This document shows, piece after piece, positions 46,355 through 57,647 of a DNA stretch of 64,000 nucleotides. The stretch is from the NCBI GenBank assembly GCA_030789695.1, contig CM061140.1, positions 169,408,319 through 169,472,318 of the forward strand, written 5' to 3'. Every line of letters starts with the position of its first letter. Positions within the stretch are counted from its first letter, which is position 1. The position numbers and the translations under genes are program-made. Under the pieces are notes generated by a model, which worked only from the letters and a program-made list of their open reading frames with translations, was not told the DNA's origin and did no database searches. This stretch comes from Scilla litardierei (Eukaryota; Streptophyta; Magnoliopsida; Asparagales; Asparagaceae).

Positions 46355-49300
46355 TGTAACGGCCTGTATTTTTCCAATACTTTCAAATTAAGTATTTAAA
46401 GAAAATTCAATTTTAATTGTATTTTATAATGGTTTGTTAGGAGTCTTAAACTGATTTCAAAAATTTCCTATAAAAATATTTTGGAGTACCAGACTAGTTA
46501 TGGAGTATTTTAGTAAAATCGGATTTCGTCAAATACCTCTAAAAGATCTGATAAAAATTCATTTTCAGATATTGCAGTTTTGGGTCAACAAATTTATTTT
46601 CTATTCAAACGTCTTCAAAACATTTTCAAACTTCTGCAGTAGCATCCTATGATCATTTGGGGCTTCCCACATTAATTTCGTAATTTTCTGATATCATTTC
46701 AATAGAGAACCCGCAGACCCGCTTTCTAAACGTTTTGGCCAAAAACTAGTATACCCGTAGCCCAAACCCTGGAACGGTCTTCGTATTCACGATCCTCGTG
46801 ACGATACGATCCCGTGGGTATGTTTTCGTAATTTTTCGGACACGTTTACTAGTAGGGGCATTTCCGTAATTTCGTTACACTAATGACCTTTCGTTAAGTG
46901 GGTTTTATCTTGCTAATTACCTACTTAACCCTAATTACCCCCTAATTAATCTAAACCCTAACCTAACCCGTGGCTAATCCTCACACCCTCATCTACCCCA
47001 CCCACACCCACAGCTAACCCTAAAAACCCCATCTACCCCTTCGTTTAACCCTATATATTACCCTCTCTCCCCCCTGTTTAATTTCGAACACAGACTCGTT
47101 CTCTCTCTCTCTCTCTCTCCCATTTCATTTCAAAACCCAGAGGACCCCCTCCCTCTCTCTCTCTCTCAAGCACAACTCTCTCCCTCTCTGTTCACTCTCC
47201 CCCTCCGACGTGTGCTCGCCACCGAGCTCCACAAAGCGACACCGCCCGCGACTCCGCCTCGTTCGCCCTCCGACCACGTCGACAAACCCCGCCGGCGGCG
47301 TCTTCGAACAACGCTGCCATCACCGATCACCGCCAAGCCCCGAACGCCGACGTACCCCGCCACCGCCTCGCCTTCATCGCCGGAGCCCGCCACCAAAGCC
47401 CACGACGAAGCGACGCCGCCGCGAGCTCCACATCCCCGCCTGTTCCTCTACCGCTGTCCGCCGACACTCGGGGCTGCCTCGACCGCTCCGACGTCTCTCC
47501 GAAGCTGCTCCCCGACGCCACGACCACCGCCCTCCGCCCCGACGCTGCCTCGCCTCGCCAGAGCTCCGCCGCTGCCGCCTTGGCCGCCGTCGCCGTCGTC
47601 GACGAAGTCGACGAGACCCCCGCATGCTGCATACGACGAGAGGCGACGGTAATAAACTTCAATGGCAAACTTGTAAATACGCCGAAAATTCGTATTTTCG
47701 TATTTTAAATTAATTATTAATAGGGTTTAATGATTATAAATCCATAACTAATAATATAAGACCCATAAAAATGTGAGACTAGCTCCAGAAAATCAGAAAT
47801 GACATTCTGGACCCAATGGCGCTAGTTTCGTCTCAATCCGACGCTTAGTTTTTCCAGAATTAATTTTTAAGCCTATAAGTTAAATCCGTTATTTTCATTT
47901 AAAAATTCGTATCTTCTTATTTTTACGTAAACAAATATGTGATAAAAATATATGTTATATTACTCTCCGAGACGGTCGTTTTGACACCTCATTTGCAACA
48001 TTCCGATGTAGATTGCATCCAGAATAAATTCCTGAATAAATACGTCACTAATTGAAAAATGGTTTTTAAATTGTTTTTAAGCTTTTAAAAATTATAGAAA
48101 TTACTATAAGCCTCAGAAAAATATTCCCTCTTGCAGTAAAATTATTTTCACCATGTATAGTCTATATAAAAATTTAGAACGCTTTTCGACAACGTTTTAA
48201 CCGGTTTTAAAAATCAAAACGATCGAGTTTAAATAGAAAATAGGGTACGCTTTAACCAAGTGTTTCTTGTGATTTCAGGTACCAATCTTCGTTCACCAGC
48301 TCTTTCAGCTCCAACCTCGTCTTGCCCCGACGAGCTCTAAAATAGTAAGTCACGACATATTCTAAGTTTAGAAAACTAGTCTACTGTGCTTGCGTGAACT
48401 TGTGACACTTCACTTATAGCCTCAGAACGGCTATTCAAGTTAAACCAAACTAGAGAACTAAAATGAAAGTAATCTACCAAAGATTACTTTGCCAACTTTC
48501 AACTTTGGTGGTTGTAGCACTCGACTACCAACTTGGGTAAATTGTGTGCTAGCCACACTACCACGTGCTCAAAGCACGGAAGTAACAGCTTTTGGTGTTG
48601 GACTTGTCTTTATCCTACTTGCTGGTTTTCAATGAGGAAGTCAACCAGTTGACTTGGTCAGACTAGCAACATGTGGAACATCGTGTGGAATATCATGTGT
48701 GGAATATCTGGTGGAACATCTCGTGGAATATCTTGTGGAACATCTCGTAATGGATACACATCACTGGGGTTTGGGGTAACTCATTGTAGTGAGAGTGTGG
48801 GAGCTATGACCGGGGGTTCATCTACTTGCATGTCTGTGTCTACAAGGTCTGCCTGGTCGGCAAAACTACAAGGTCTGCCTGCGTCGGCAAAACGGTCCCT
48901 GGCAATAGATGAACCTTATGGTTGCATATCATACTCTCCTACTTGAGTCACGTAGTTTTAGTGTAACTTGCACAGTTACTTTCTTTACAGTACTTGCACT
49001 TTACTTTCCTTACCAGTACAGTTACCATACTTGTCTCACTTTACTTGCCATTACAGTCACATTTACTTTACGCATTCCATGTACGTTACTTGTACAGACA
49101 CTGCACCGTACTTTACTTTCACTTTGGTCTGCTTTGTCATACTTGTACAGTACCTCTCTTTCTTTATTTAGAATTGTTGTGACTTACCTACGGTTCCATC
49201 TCCGTGGCACCGCAGACGACGTACATATGGAAGCAGATGCTCTTGAGTTAATAGCGCCAGACTTCGACCATGATCCGCAGCTTCCAGAGCTATTTTCAGT

Positions 49301-49484
49301 TGTGTACCTTTTTCTTTCATGTATATCTGTTGGGACCTCTTGTACGGTATGGATTGTAATAATGGGACACTATTTGGGTATTTTTGTACATCTCTGCATC
49401 GTGGCTATTTTGATTTCACTGGTTAACTGCAGAACCTGCGCAATTATCAAATAAGTAACGGGCCCCCGAAAGCGGGTCGTTACA
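46355..49484 (+). repeat. Array LTR 4 (right end)
   Basis: 3130 bp, with A at 47132 as in LTR 3 but the shorter CT tract of LTRs 1 and 2. It is followed by the TSD CCACA and the Copia RNase H sequence rather than a primer-binding site. Confidence 0.95.
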
Positions 49485-49873
49485 CCACAACAGCTACATC
49501 ATCCAACCATTCGGAGCTCATTGCGATCCATGAAGCAAGCAGAGAGTGTTATTGGCTACGATCCGTCGTCCAACACATTCTTCAATCTACTGGCCTGAAG
49601 ACCGGTGATTTGGAGCATACCGTCCTGTTTGAAGACAACGCTGCATGCATTGCTCAACTTCAAAAGGGCTACATCAAGGGCGACAGGATGAAGCACATAT
49701 CTCCCAAGTTTTTCTGGACACATGAGCTAAAGGAGGACAAGCAAATCGAAGTTCAGCAGATACAGTCCTGCAACAACTTAGCTGATCTTTTTACTAAGTC
49801 TTTGCCAAAATATACTTTTGTAAAGCTTGTAAAGAACATTGGTATGCGACAATTAAAATACCTGCAAGCCTGA
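49485..49873 (+). pseudogene. Copia B pol, RNase H C-terminal part
   Basis: Continues the frame broken at 30395: ATSSNHSELIAIHEASREC, then FEDNAACIAQL with the RNase H Asp, and NNLADLFTKSLP, the usual C-terminal block of Copia Pol. It ends with TGA at 49871-49873. Joined to the left part, the RNase H core has its D...E...D residues, but the polyprotein is already dead because of upstream stops. Confidence 0.88.
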
Positions 49874-50059
49874 AGCTTGTACGGATCAGGGGGAGTAACC
49901 TGTGGGTTGCACTCTTTTTCCTTAAGCTGTTGGGTGTTCCCACTGGGTTTTCCACAGCTAAGGTTTTAACGAGGCAAACACACTTACTCTGGATCCTGAA
50001 GTATCCACCCCTCTTTGCCTCAGATACTGATACCAAAGTGATGAATGGGTAAGGGGGAG
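49874..50059 (+). mobile_element. Copia B 3' untranslated region and polypurine tract
   Basis: Contains the CTTGTACGGATCAGGGGGAGT segment shared with relic A and ends in GGGTAAGGGGGAG (about 50047-50059), a good polypurine tract next to the LTR. Confidence 0.75.
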
Positions 50060-50247
50060 TGTTATGAATGAGGGAGGTCATTAGTCCCATTACTATGAGT
50101 AATAGGGACTCTTGGTCTCCTAGAGGCCCTTCATCTCCCCCTCTAAATTAATATATAGAGAACCATGGCCTTTGGCCATGGTTACTCATTCTATCTCTAA
50201 GATTTTCTATCACTAATTTTCTTCTGGAGTTTGATTACTCTCTAACA
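50060..50247 (+). repeat. Copia B 3' LTR (188 bp)
   Basis: TGTTATGAATGAGG...CTCTAACA, directly after the polypurine tract. It contains a TATA-like ATATATAG (about 50151-50158) and a perfect hairpin AACCATGGCC-TTT-GGCCATGGTT at 50161-50183. No second copy was found upstream of gag. It ends 195 bp before the GSTT start codon and is on the same strand. Confidence 0.75.
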
Positions 50248-50442
50248 GATATGCATATGTGGTAAAAATTTAAGTTGTTATGCCAAGAGTAAAACGATAG
50301 GTGCGCAAAGCAATTCCCATTTTTTGTTCTTTTTTTAACGTTATCTGCAATTTTCAGTCTTTTCCATCAGATTAGATCGTTTATTTTCCTGGCGCTACTT
50401 TCACTGCCCTCTCAAAAACTTGAGAGAGAGAGAGAGAGAGAG
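50248..50442 (+). promoter_or_regulatory. Proximal promoter and 5' UTR of GSTT
   Basis: The only non-transposon sequence between Copia B and the GSTT start. It contains T-rich stretches and a (GA) tract (about 50421-50442) directly before the ATG, a common 5' UTR feature in plants. I see no convincing TATA box of its own. Confidence 0.45.
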
Positions 50443-53400
50443 ATGGGGTTGAAGCTGTACGTGGATCGGATGTCTCAGCCATCGCGGGCCGTCATAATTT
50501 TCTGCAAGTAATCTAATTACTAATTTATTTTTTCTGACGATTTTTTGAGAAGCATATCATGTTAAATTTTGATTTAATTCAAAAAAATTTCGCTTTTGGT
50601 GGGAAATAAGGATGAATAAAATTGAGTTCGAGGAGGTGAGGATTGATCTTGCCAAGGGCCAGCACCGATCCAAAGAATTCAAAGGTTTCCCTTCCCAACC
50701 TCAATTTTTTCCTGTAATATTAGGGAAATAGTCAACTGTGTGATTATGGAGTATGTTGCTTGTAATTTTGACCATCAACCATGAAACCAATAAGAGAAAA
50801 TAAAGGGTGCTAATATAATCATACAAGATTGCGGGTCTAATTATATTGGAAATCTCTTTGTTTTCATTTGCTACGAGCTGTGAAAACTTGTGATAATTTG
50901 ACATTGTAATTGTTTAAAGCACAAACTTTACGCCAAGATCGAAGCACAATCTTCAATTTTATTTAGTTCCACCCGCAATTGGTAACTAATACTATGCTGT
51001 TGCATTTTCAGACATCAATCCATTGGGACAGGTTCCAGCAATAGTCGATGGAAGGTTTAAACTGTTTGAGAGGTAATCCGATATGTTCCTTCAAAAATTT
51101 TAGTTGAAATTAGTTTACTATGCATGATATGATGTAATTTTGATTAGGATACTTGGGTTGATTTTCATAATGATTGCTGCGTGGGGAATTGTGTTAAATT
51201 TTTGCTGTGTTCCCATTTTATAATGTATCCAGTTTCTTATGATGCAATATAACAAATTGAGGATGAGTCTTGCTGCTTGAATCTTTTTGGGGAATTCCAA
51301 AGTTTGCAGAGGCAAAAAATAGGTTTATACCGTTTCGTTACTGAACTGGTTTCTACTTTGGTAGACTGATTTAGAAAATTGTTTGAATATTTTCCCGTTA
51401 TTATAACAATTTCTCTATGTAAAATCATGGCTTTTTCTTTGTAGCGTCTTACTAGTTACTAGTTAGATCAATTGGGTATAAGTTTTATTTAAGCATTGCT
51501 ACATTTTCGATAACAAGACTAGCATTTCATATCTCATGCGCTTGAAGTTTTACATTTGGAGTTACCAGTTCTTTAGACATTTTTTGTGCCCCACAAATCC
51601 CCTCTGATTATGCACAGACTTACTAACAATCTATTGATTGTGTGATTACAGTCATGCTATTCTCGGCTATCTTGCTTGTGCTTTCCCTGGAGTTTCAGAC
51701 CACTGGTGAGATATTTGTTTATGCTTTATAGTTCTGAGATATTTGTTTATGCTTTATAGTTGTTCCCTGCCTTTCTTGTATTGTTTACTTGTTTCTGCTT
51801 TCCACCATATTATGTCAAAAAAAGGTAAATGCTACAGAGTATCATCAAAGTTTTTGTGTCTTTTCTTTCTCCTCATATTTCATATAATCAGTTTTGTGTA
51901 TAAGTTTATACGCATATCAAACTAATTACTTGTGGTTGCTCTAAATCATAAATCAGCTGTTGAGAAGGTTATAGGAACCTTAGATACACCCTCTGAAATT
52001 TTCCATGACAGTATCTTATATAGAAGTTCACAACAAGGTCCATGCTACTAAACTATTAGCTAATACCCTTGTCTGTTTGTTTGGTAGTGTTTTTTCTCCT
52101 TTATAGTTTCTATATCAAGTTAATGATTTCTTAATAGATCGTCACTGAGCTTATTTTTGCGTTAACAAACAACTTTCATGTGCCATTTGATATCTTCTAA
52201 ACATGTCAATTTACGTAAGAAGCAATGGCTATGACTTGTTGAAACTTGAAATGATTACAACACTGAGCTCAGAATAGAAATGCTCATGTTGCATAGCCTC
52301 AATCTCCACGTCCTGTTTTGCATGTGGATGAGAGACTGAGAAAGTGGAGAAGGGGAGAAGGGCTTGTAATCATGTATGTGAAGCTCCACCAACAATTCTT
52401 GATAGCTTGTTCTGAGGGAGAGAAGTGCTCTGAAGCTCGCATCTGGATTATGGAGTCGGGATTACTTGACCATTTTGTTCGATTGACCATTCTCCTTTTT
52501 TCTCTCCATTTTTACTGTTTAAGGAGATTTCAGTTCCATTTTCGCAAACGCGTCAAAGAAAAAAATTAGAATTCTCAACATTTCTTGTGACAAGTTTCCA
52601 ATGCTGGCATAAGATACTATGGGCCTATGGCACATCAGCTGCTTCTTTTGGGCCATGAGTTTTCCTTTTTCAGTTAATCTATATCCTCATCTGATAGTTC
52701 ATGGCTTCATGCCAACGATTGTTTCTAAAATACGTTCTCACCAACACCCCCTACCCTGCTGATCTGAAAATGTTCTTTCAATTTTTCTTGTCTCTTTGCA
52801 AGGTATCCTGCCGATCTTTTCAACAGAGCCAAAGTTAACTCAGTATTGGATTGGCATCACTCCAACCTACGTCGTGGTGCAGGTGTTAATCTTTGTGTTT
52901 TTTCAGTTCTGATCTCTTTATTAAATTAAAAAATATGAGTTTGAATCACCCATTTTTGTTTGGAAAAAGGACGTAGGCTAGGTTAACTACATTGAGAAAT
53001 TGATTTAACATCCATAAACTTAATGTTGTAAACTATCAAGTATCAACACATATTAGTTTAGAACAGAAATGTAAAAGTAACAAATATGAGTATGTGAATA
53101 CAGTTAATACTTTGATTTCAGCTTCATAAAATTTCCATACATTGTAAGAACAAGGAGGATGGATAGGTTTAATTAAGAGATGTCAGGCCAAACCAGCGAA
53201 CAACCTATCGTGAACTTGGATAGTTTAGGATCGATGTACTAGTCTCTTTTTGGATTAATACATCTCATTATTTTGGGTTTTCTATTTTTTGGATTTTATA
53301 AAAAAGTTATTGTTTCTTTGGCATAATGGTAAGTGTTATATAGTCAATCTCATCATGAAATCTTCTTCTTCTTCTTCTTCTTATTCTTCTTCTTCTTAAA

Positions 53401-54673
53401 AGGAAAAAGTTTGTCTCATAGGTTCAAACTGTTTAAAACATGCCGAAAGACAAAAAGGAATAACTAAAGCAGTTGAGGCTGACCTGCCTGAACCTTTTAA
53501 TAACTGTGTTTAAACTGATCTTATCAGGCAACACAAATCAAACTGTTCTGGAAGATTGTTCCAACACAAATCAGACATTTGGGTTGGATTAGAATTGACC
53601 TCAGTTGAATCCTATGTGCTTTATTTCGATAATACTGATGAATAGACCTGATAGAGTTATATGCTTGTGCATAGTTATTAAGTGCCGTCTCAGTGCTCTT
53701 TTTACTCAGTTATACTTATTCCATGCAGCGGGCTATGTTTTGAATACTACTCTGGCACCTGCACTTGGTCTTCCATTGAACCCACAAGCAGCAAATGAAG
53801 CCGAGAAACTTCTCGTTTCATCCCTTTCAAATATTGAATCCGTTTGGCTTAAAGGGAATGCAAAGTTCTTATTGGGAAATCCTCAGCCATCCATCGCAGA
53901 TCTCAGCCTCGTTTGTGAAATAATGCAATTGGAGGTAAATTGATTATAGTTATTGCGTGATAGATAGGCTTATGAGATATATGGAGGTTTAACGATGGAC
54001 TGGTTGCCGATTATGCATTGTTCAATCAAGGTCCAAGAATAAAATAAACCGATAATGTCAGTCTACGACAATCTGCAAAATATATCACGTACCATACATA
54101 TGCAATTATCTTACTCTTTGTTCAATATTGATACCTGTAAATGTTGTTCATGATCCCATATTTTCCTGAACTCCATTGTTCACCACATTTGATTTAATTA
54201 TATTTAAAATAGCACAATGGACTGCGTGATTTCTCTAGTTGTAGATGTCTAAGACTTCTGGAATCTCTGTTATTTTTCAGCAAACAGCCACCAATCCGTA
54301 TAAAGGATTAAACAAGAATTAGAAAGAGAATGGAAGTTGACTGTTTACGACTTATTGTAGGGGGTTTACATAGAAAATAGAACACATGGTTACTGAGGCC
54401 AGGATCAGGAGTTCAAGTTCTCATTTTATTGCATACCCCATGAAATTATGTACGTGCTTACTAACAAACTGCGAATTATCTCGGCTGCAGGTTGTGAATG
54501 AGAAGGATCGTCAAAGAATATTGGAACCTCACAAGAAGATCTTGAATTGGATCGAAAATGTGAAATCGTACACAAGCCCTCATTTTGAGGAAGTGCATCA
54601 GGTCCTCTTCATTGTGAGGGATAGGCTGCTAAGCAAGTCGAGCTCTAAGCCAAGGTTAAATTCAAAGCTTTGA
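50443..54673 (+). CDS. GSTT: Theta-class glutathione S-transferase, seven exons
   Basis: Exons: 50443-50507, 50611-50684, 51012-51072, 51652-51705, 52803-52882, 53729-53934 and 54491-54673. They join in frame to 723 nt (240 residues plus TGA), and all introns are GT-AG. The N-terminal thioredoxin-like domain has the theta motif SQPSRA with the likely catalytic Ser11, Val54-Pro55 (cis-Pro in NPLGQVPAIVDG) and Glu66-Ser67, which contact glutathione. The C-terminal helical domain includes LDWHHSNLRRGA and NAKFLLGNPQPSIADLSLVC. The length is normal for plant GSTT. The last residues are SKL, a type 1 peroxisomal targeting signal, as known for plant GSTTs, which have glutathione-peroxidase activity on organic hydroperoxides. 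The gene looks intact. Its upstream neighbour is the Copia B LTR; the PPR gene downstream is convergent. Confidence 0.93.
51708..51763. repeat. 28-bp tandem duplication in GSTT intron 4
   Basis: GAGATATTTGTTTATGCTTT... occurs twice in direct succession just inside the 5' splice site of intron 4. Confidence 0.85.
53361..53397. repeat. (TTC)n microsatellite in GSTT intron 5
   Basis: A run of CTT/TTC triplets broken once by TTATTC. Confidence 0.9.
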
Positions 54674-54978
54674 CAAGCTCAGAAGGATAGGTACTCGCCG
54701 ACGATGAACTATACTCTGAATGGTAGCTTGAAAACTTCTTCATGTTGTCTTAATTACTTCCAATGCTTGTAAGCTACTGTACATATGCAACCCTTGTTTG
54801 TTTGTTGCTCGATCTTGGAAATGAATATGATTGAACTTTGTTACTTGTTTATCCCCATGATATATATAAACGATGCTTTAATTGAATAAACAATAACTTT
54901 GTTATGATATGAATCTCTCTGCGGATGAAGATTTACAGATGAGAGCTTTATTCAAAATTCTACTATTTCGTCACAAGA
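54674..54978. other. Convergent intergenic region: GSTT 3' UTR and PPR 3' UTR
   Basis: About 305 bp between the GSTT stop and the end of the PPR frame. AATGAATATGATTG and GAATAAACAATAAC (near 54883) are plausible plus-strand polyadenylation signals. The two transcripts probably end close together or overlap. Confidence 0.5.
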
Positions 54979-56982
54979 TCACATACTGCGTGCCTGTGTC
55001 AAACTGCATCCTGGTGCTTTTCTCAGCCCACCATCCAGCAATCTCTTCCTCAAACTCCCTGCTTCTTCCCACCTCCCAACTGCGGCGTAAATGTTCGCCA
55101 ACAGCACGTAATTTCCCGTGTTCTCCGGTTCCAGCTCGAACAACCTCTTTGCCGCAATCTCCCCCAATTCGACATTCTCATGCACAACGCAAGCACCAAG
55201 CAATGCGCCCCACACCGCATGATTAGCCTCAAACGGCATCGACAGAATCACCCCGTAAGCTTCTTCAAGCCTTCCTCTGCGGCCCAAAAGATCGACAACG
55301 CAAGCGTAATGTTCGCTGTGTGGTTGCAGGTTATGAACCTTGACCATTCTCTCAAACAGCTGCAGGCCCTCCTCCAACAACCCACCATGGCTGCAGGAAT
55401 ACAGCAACGAAGTGAAGGTCACCGCATTCGGCTCGACCCCAGACTCAACCATCCGATCGAGCAGCCAGATTGCAGTCTTCGCGTGTCCGTGCATCCCGTA
55501 TCCGCCTATAATCGCGCTCCAAGACACGAAGTCTTTATCGGGCAGCGCATCAAACAGACTCCACGCGAAATCCAAGCATCCGGACTTAGCATAGACATCG
55601 ACTAAGCCCGTAGCAACTTCAACGCTCTTAAGAAATCCCGTTATCGTTAGGTAACAATGCAAGTTCTTGGCCTGCTGCGCATCAGCAGAATGCGAGTATG
55701 CAGGTAGTATGCTCGCAATCGTAGCCAAGTCCGGACTCACTCCTTCCGCCAGCATCAGCTTGAATTGCTCGACGGGCTCTCTCGTCATCCCTTTTCGGGC
55801 AAAACCCGACATGACCGCATTCCATGTTGCTGTTCTCTTCGAACCTCTGGCAAACACTTGCAAACACAAAGCCATTGCGTGGCATTTGGAGTACATATCG
55901 ATAAGAGCAGTCTCCACAACGATATCCGATTCGAGTCCAAGCCTGATGCATGATCCATGAACGCACTTGCCGTGATGCGCAGAAGGTAAAGTTCCACAAG
56001 CAGAGAGAAGAGAAGCCATGGTTACCAAGTTTGGTCTAATCCCGGACATCAGCATACGATAAGAAACCTCAAGAGCTTCTGGCAAACATCCATTCAATGT
56101 ACATCCTCCGATCATGGCAGTCCATGAGACTACATCCTTCTCGCCCCTTTCATCGTCAAATACCCTTCTCGCCTCCTCCAAGCTTCCGCACTTTGAGTAC
56201 ATATCGATCAGGGAGTTCCTCACCGGAAGATACATCTCAAACCCCTTCTCCTTCACCAACATGTGGACCAATCTCCCCGAATTCAAGTCCTTCAACTGAG
56301 CGCAAGCGGGCAACACCGACACAACCGTAGCCCTGTCAGCATCGAACCCATCGGCCATCATCCGATCAAACATGTCCAACGCCTCGTCAGCGTATCCATT
56401 CTGATACAAACCTGCGATCATCGTGTTCCATGAAACGACGCTCTTACTTCCCATCTCATCAAAAACCAACGAAGCCTCCTCTTTCCCACTGCAATTCATG
56501 TACATTGCTATCAGACAGTTCTGTACGTATTCATCTGACAGGTACCCAGAAACGAAAGCGTTGCAATGGATTTGGGCACCCAATTCGACGAAGCGAAGTT
56601 CGCCGCAGGCCTTGAGAGCGAATGGGTAGGCAAAGTTATCGGCCCGAAGGCCGGAAGAGAGCATTCTAGCGAACAACTGGAGCGCATTCGGGTGTTGCCC
56701 ATTTTGTACGTGGCCTCGGATAAGCGCGCTATAGAGAGGAGTAGTTTTGTGGGGAATTTTGTCGAACAGTTGGTGGGCTAACAAAGGTTGGCCGCTGAGA
56801 GAGTAGAGAGCGGTGAGTCTCGAGGCGATGAGGGGATGGAAGAGGCCGGAAGAGATGATGATGGCGTGGAGTTGGGTTCCGGGTCGGAGTGATTTGGTTC
56901 GGGTAAAGGATCCGATAAGAGAGATGCATCGGGCAGTAGGGAGGGAAACAGAGAGCTTGGTATGGGACATGCATTCGTTCAC
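54979..56982 (-). CDS. PLS-class pentatricopeptide-repeat protein with E domain
   Basis: Intronless frame of 667 residues, as is usual for plant PPR genes. The protein is built almost entirely of about 31-36-residue P, L and S repeats, seen as recurring blocks such as YVQNCLIAMYMNCSGKEEA, VVSWNTMIAGLYQNGYADEA and VVDLLGRRGRLEEAYGVI. It ends with the E-type block GNYVLLANIYAAVGRWEEA and stops shortly after, without a DYW deaminase domain. Family knowledge: such proteins enter chloroplasts or mitochondria and bind specific RNA sites, often for C-to-U editing with a DYW partner supplied in trans. From memory it most resembles Arabidopsis At5g39350, so orthology is likely but unproven. A second Met is at residue 5. 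The open frame and full repeat series suggest a working gene. Confidence 0.9.
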   Translation of the reverse strand: MNECMSHTKLSVSLPTARCISLIGSFTRTKSLRPGTQLHAIIISSGLFHPLIASRLTALYSLSGQPLLAHQLFDKIPHKTTPLYSALIRGHVQNGQHPNALQLFARMLSSGLRADNFAYPFALKACGELRFVELGAQIHCNAFVSGYLSDEYVQNCLIAMYMNCSGKEEASLVFDEMGSKSVVSWNTMIAGLYQNGYADEALDMFDRMMADGFDADRATVVSVLPACAQLKDLNSGRLVHMLVKEKGFEMYLPVRNSLIDMYSKCGSLEEARRVFDDERGEKDVVSWTAMIGGCTLNGCLPEALEVSYRMLMSGIRPNLVTMASLLSACGTLPSAHHGKCVHGSCIRLGLESDIVVETALIDMYSKCHAMALCLQVFARGSKRTATWNAVMSGFARKGMTREPVEQFKLMLAEGVSPDLATIASILPAYSHSADAQQAKNLHCYLTITGFLKSVEVATGLVDVYAKSGCLDFAWSLFDALPDKDFVSWSAIIGGYGMHGHAKTAIWLLDRMVESGVEPNAVTFTSLLYSCSHGGLLEEGLQLFERMVKVHNLQPHSEHYACVVDLLGRRGRLEEAYGVILSMPFEANHAVWGALLGACVVHENVELGEIAAKRLFELEPENTGNYVLLANIYAAVGRWEEAGSLRKRLLDGGLRKAPGCSLTQARSM

Positions 56983-57060
56983 GTTAGGGGAGAGAGGGAT
57001 ATGGCTTCCAGTCAGATTCCAGGTGCTTTGTCGGTTTTTATAATAATAATATTAAAAGTT

Positions 57061-57113
57061 AATATAGCAATGTTAAATATTGGATGCTGTTTAACATTTA
57101 ACATTGCTATATT
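57061..57113. repeat. Perfect 18-bp hairpin upstream of PPR gene
   Basis: AATATAGCAATGTTAAAT (57061-57078) and its exact reverse complement (57096-57113) are separated by 17 bases. Related AT-rich words (CAATATTTAACATTAAATATTG) continue to about 57145. It could be a small foldback element in the PPR 5' flank. Confidence 0.7.
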
Positions 57114-57147
57114 CAATATCCAATATTTAACATTAAATATTGAATAC

Positions 57148-57225
57148 TGTGAGCTCTATTGCTCATCGTTGAATCACTTGGCTTTCCTGGTGCATGCCCC
57201 GGTTCGAATCTCACTTTCTCTATCC
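57148..57225 (+). mobile_element. Possible tRNA-derived SINE head (low confidence)
   Basis: TTGCTCATCGTTG resembles an A box, and GGTTCGAATCT about 40 bp later resembles a B box, followed by a T-rich tract. A cloverleaf cannot be completed, so it is not a tRNA gene. No target duplication was found. Confidence 0.3.
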
Positions 57226-57642
57226 TCTTTTTATTTTTTTTATTTTCCAGCTTTTAGGGCTTTCATGAATACATGGCTTCTCTGTGTTCGGAGTTAAGCA
57301 ATGATGGTTGGTGTACCCGTGATCCACGATCCATATTTCCTACTGTCGGATGGATCAAAAAAATATATTGGATGCGGTAGTAAATAAACAATTCCTTTTG
57401 CTGTTCTACTTATTTAAATGATGGGGCACACACTTCACTTTTCATCCGATTCTCTTTAGCAAAACGTTGAAATATACTTCAAATTCATTATTTGAGCTTG
57501 GAACGTTCAAGTCAAGTTTGCGAAGCCTGACAATTTTGTGGCCTGACAATTTTGTGGGCAGGCTGTGACACAAATATTCATTGGCATGTTACGTAAGTGT
57601 GACACGACCAATGTTTCTTGTTGTTAGGCCGAATCTATCCAC
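57226..57642. other. PPR upstream flank, nothing recognised
   Basis: No gene-like frame. There is a 17-bp tandem word (CCTGACAATTTTGTGGG-like) at about 57526-57560. Bases 57643-57647 (CAACC) are the target duplication of C2. Confidence 0.5.
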
Positions 57643-57647
57643 CAACC

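Larger units (their letters stand above)
30396..49484 (+). mobile_element. Head-to-tail array of a non-autonomous Gypsy element (4 LTRs, 3 internal regions)
   Basis: Order: LTR 30396-33525, internal 33526-35714, LTR 35715-38844, internal 38845-41033, LTR 41034-44165, internal 44166-46354, LTR 46355-49484. The repeat period is 5319, 5319 and 5321 bp. Only one TSD (CCACA) surrounds the array, so one insertion was later expanded. Each internal region has a tRNA-Ile-type primer-binding site at its left end and a polypurine tract at its right end, giving plus orientation. No gag or pol is present. By reading I find only five differences between units. Confidence 0.95.

Noticed and set aside
52318..52569. 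83-codon frame in GSTT intron 4
   Set aside because: Inside a clear GT-AG intron, no homology, and the flanking exons join in frame without it.
57148..57225. Genuine tRNA gene
   Set aside because: The acceptor ends can pair, but T- and D-stems cannot be formed properly; at best a tRNA-derived fragment.
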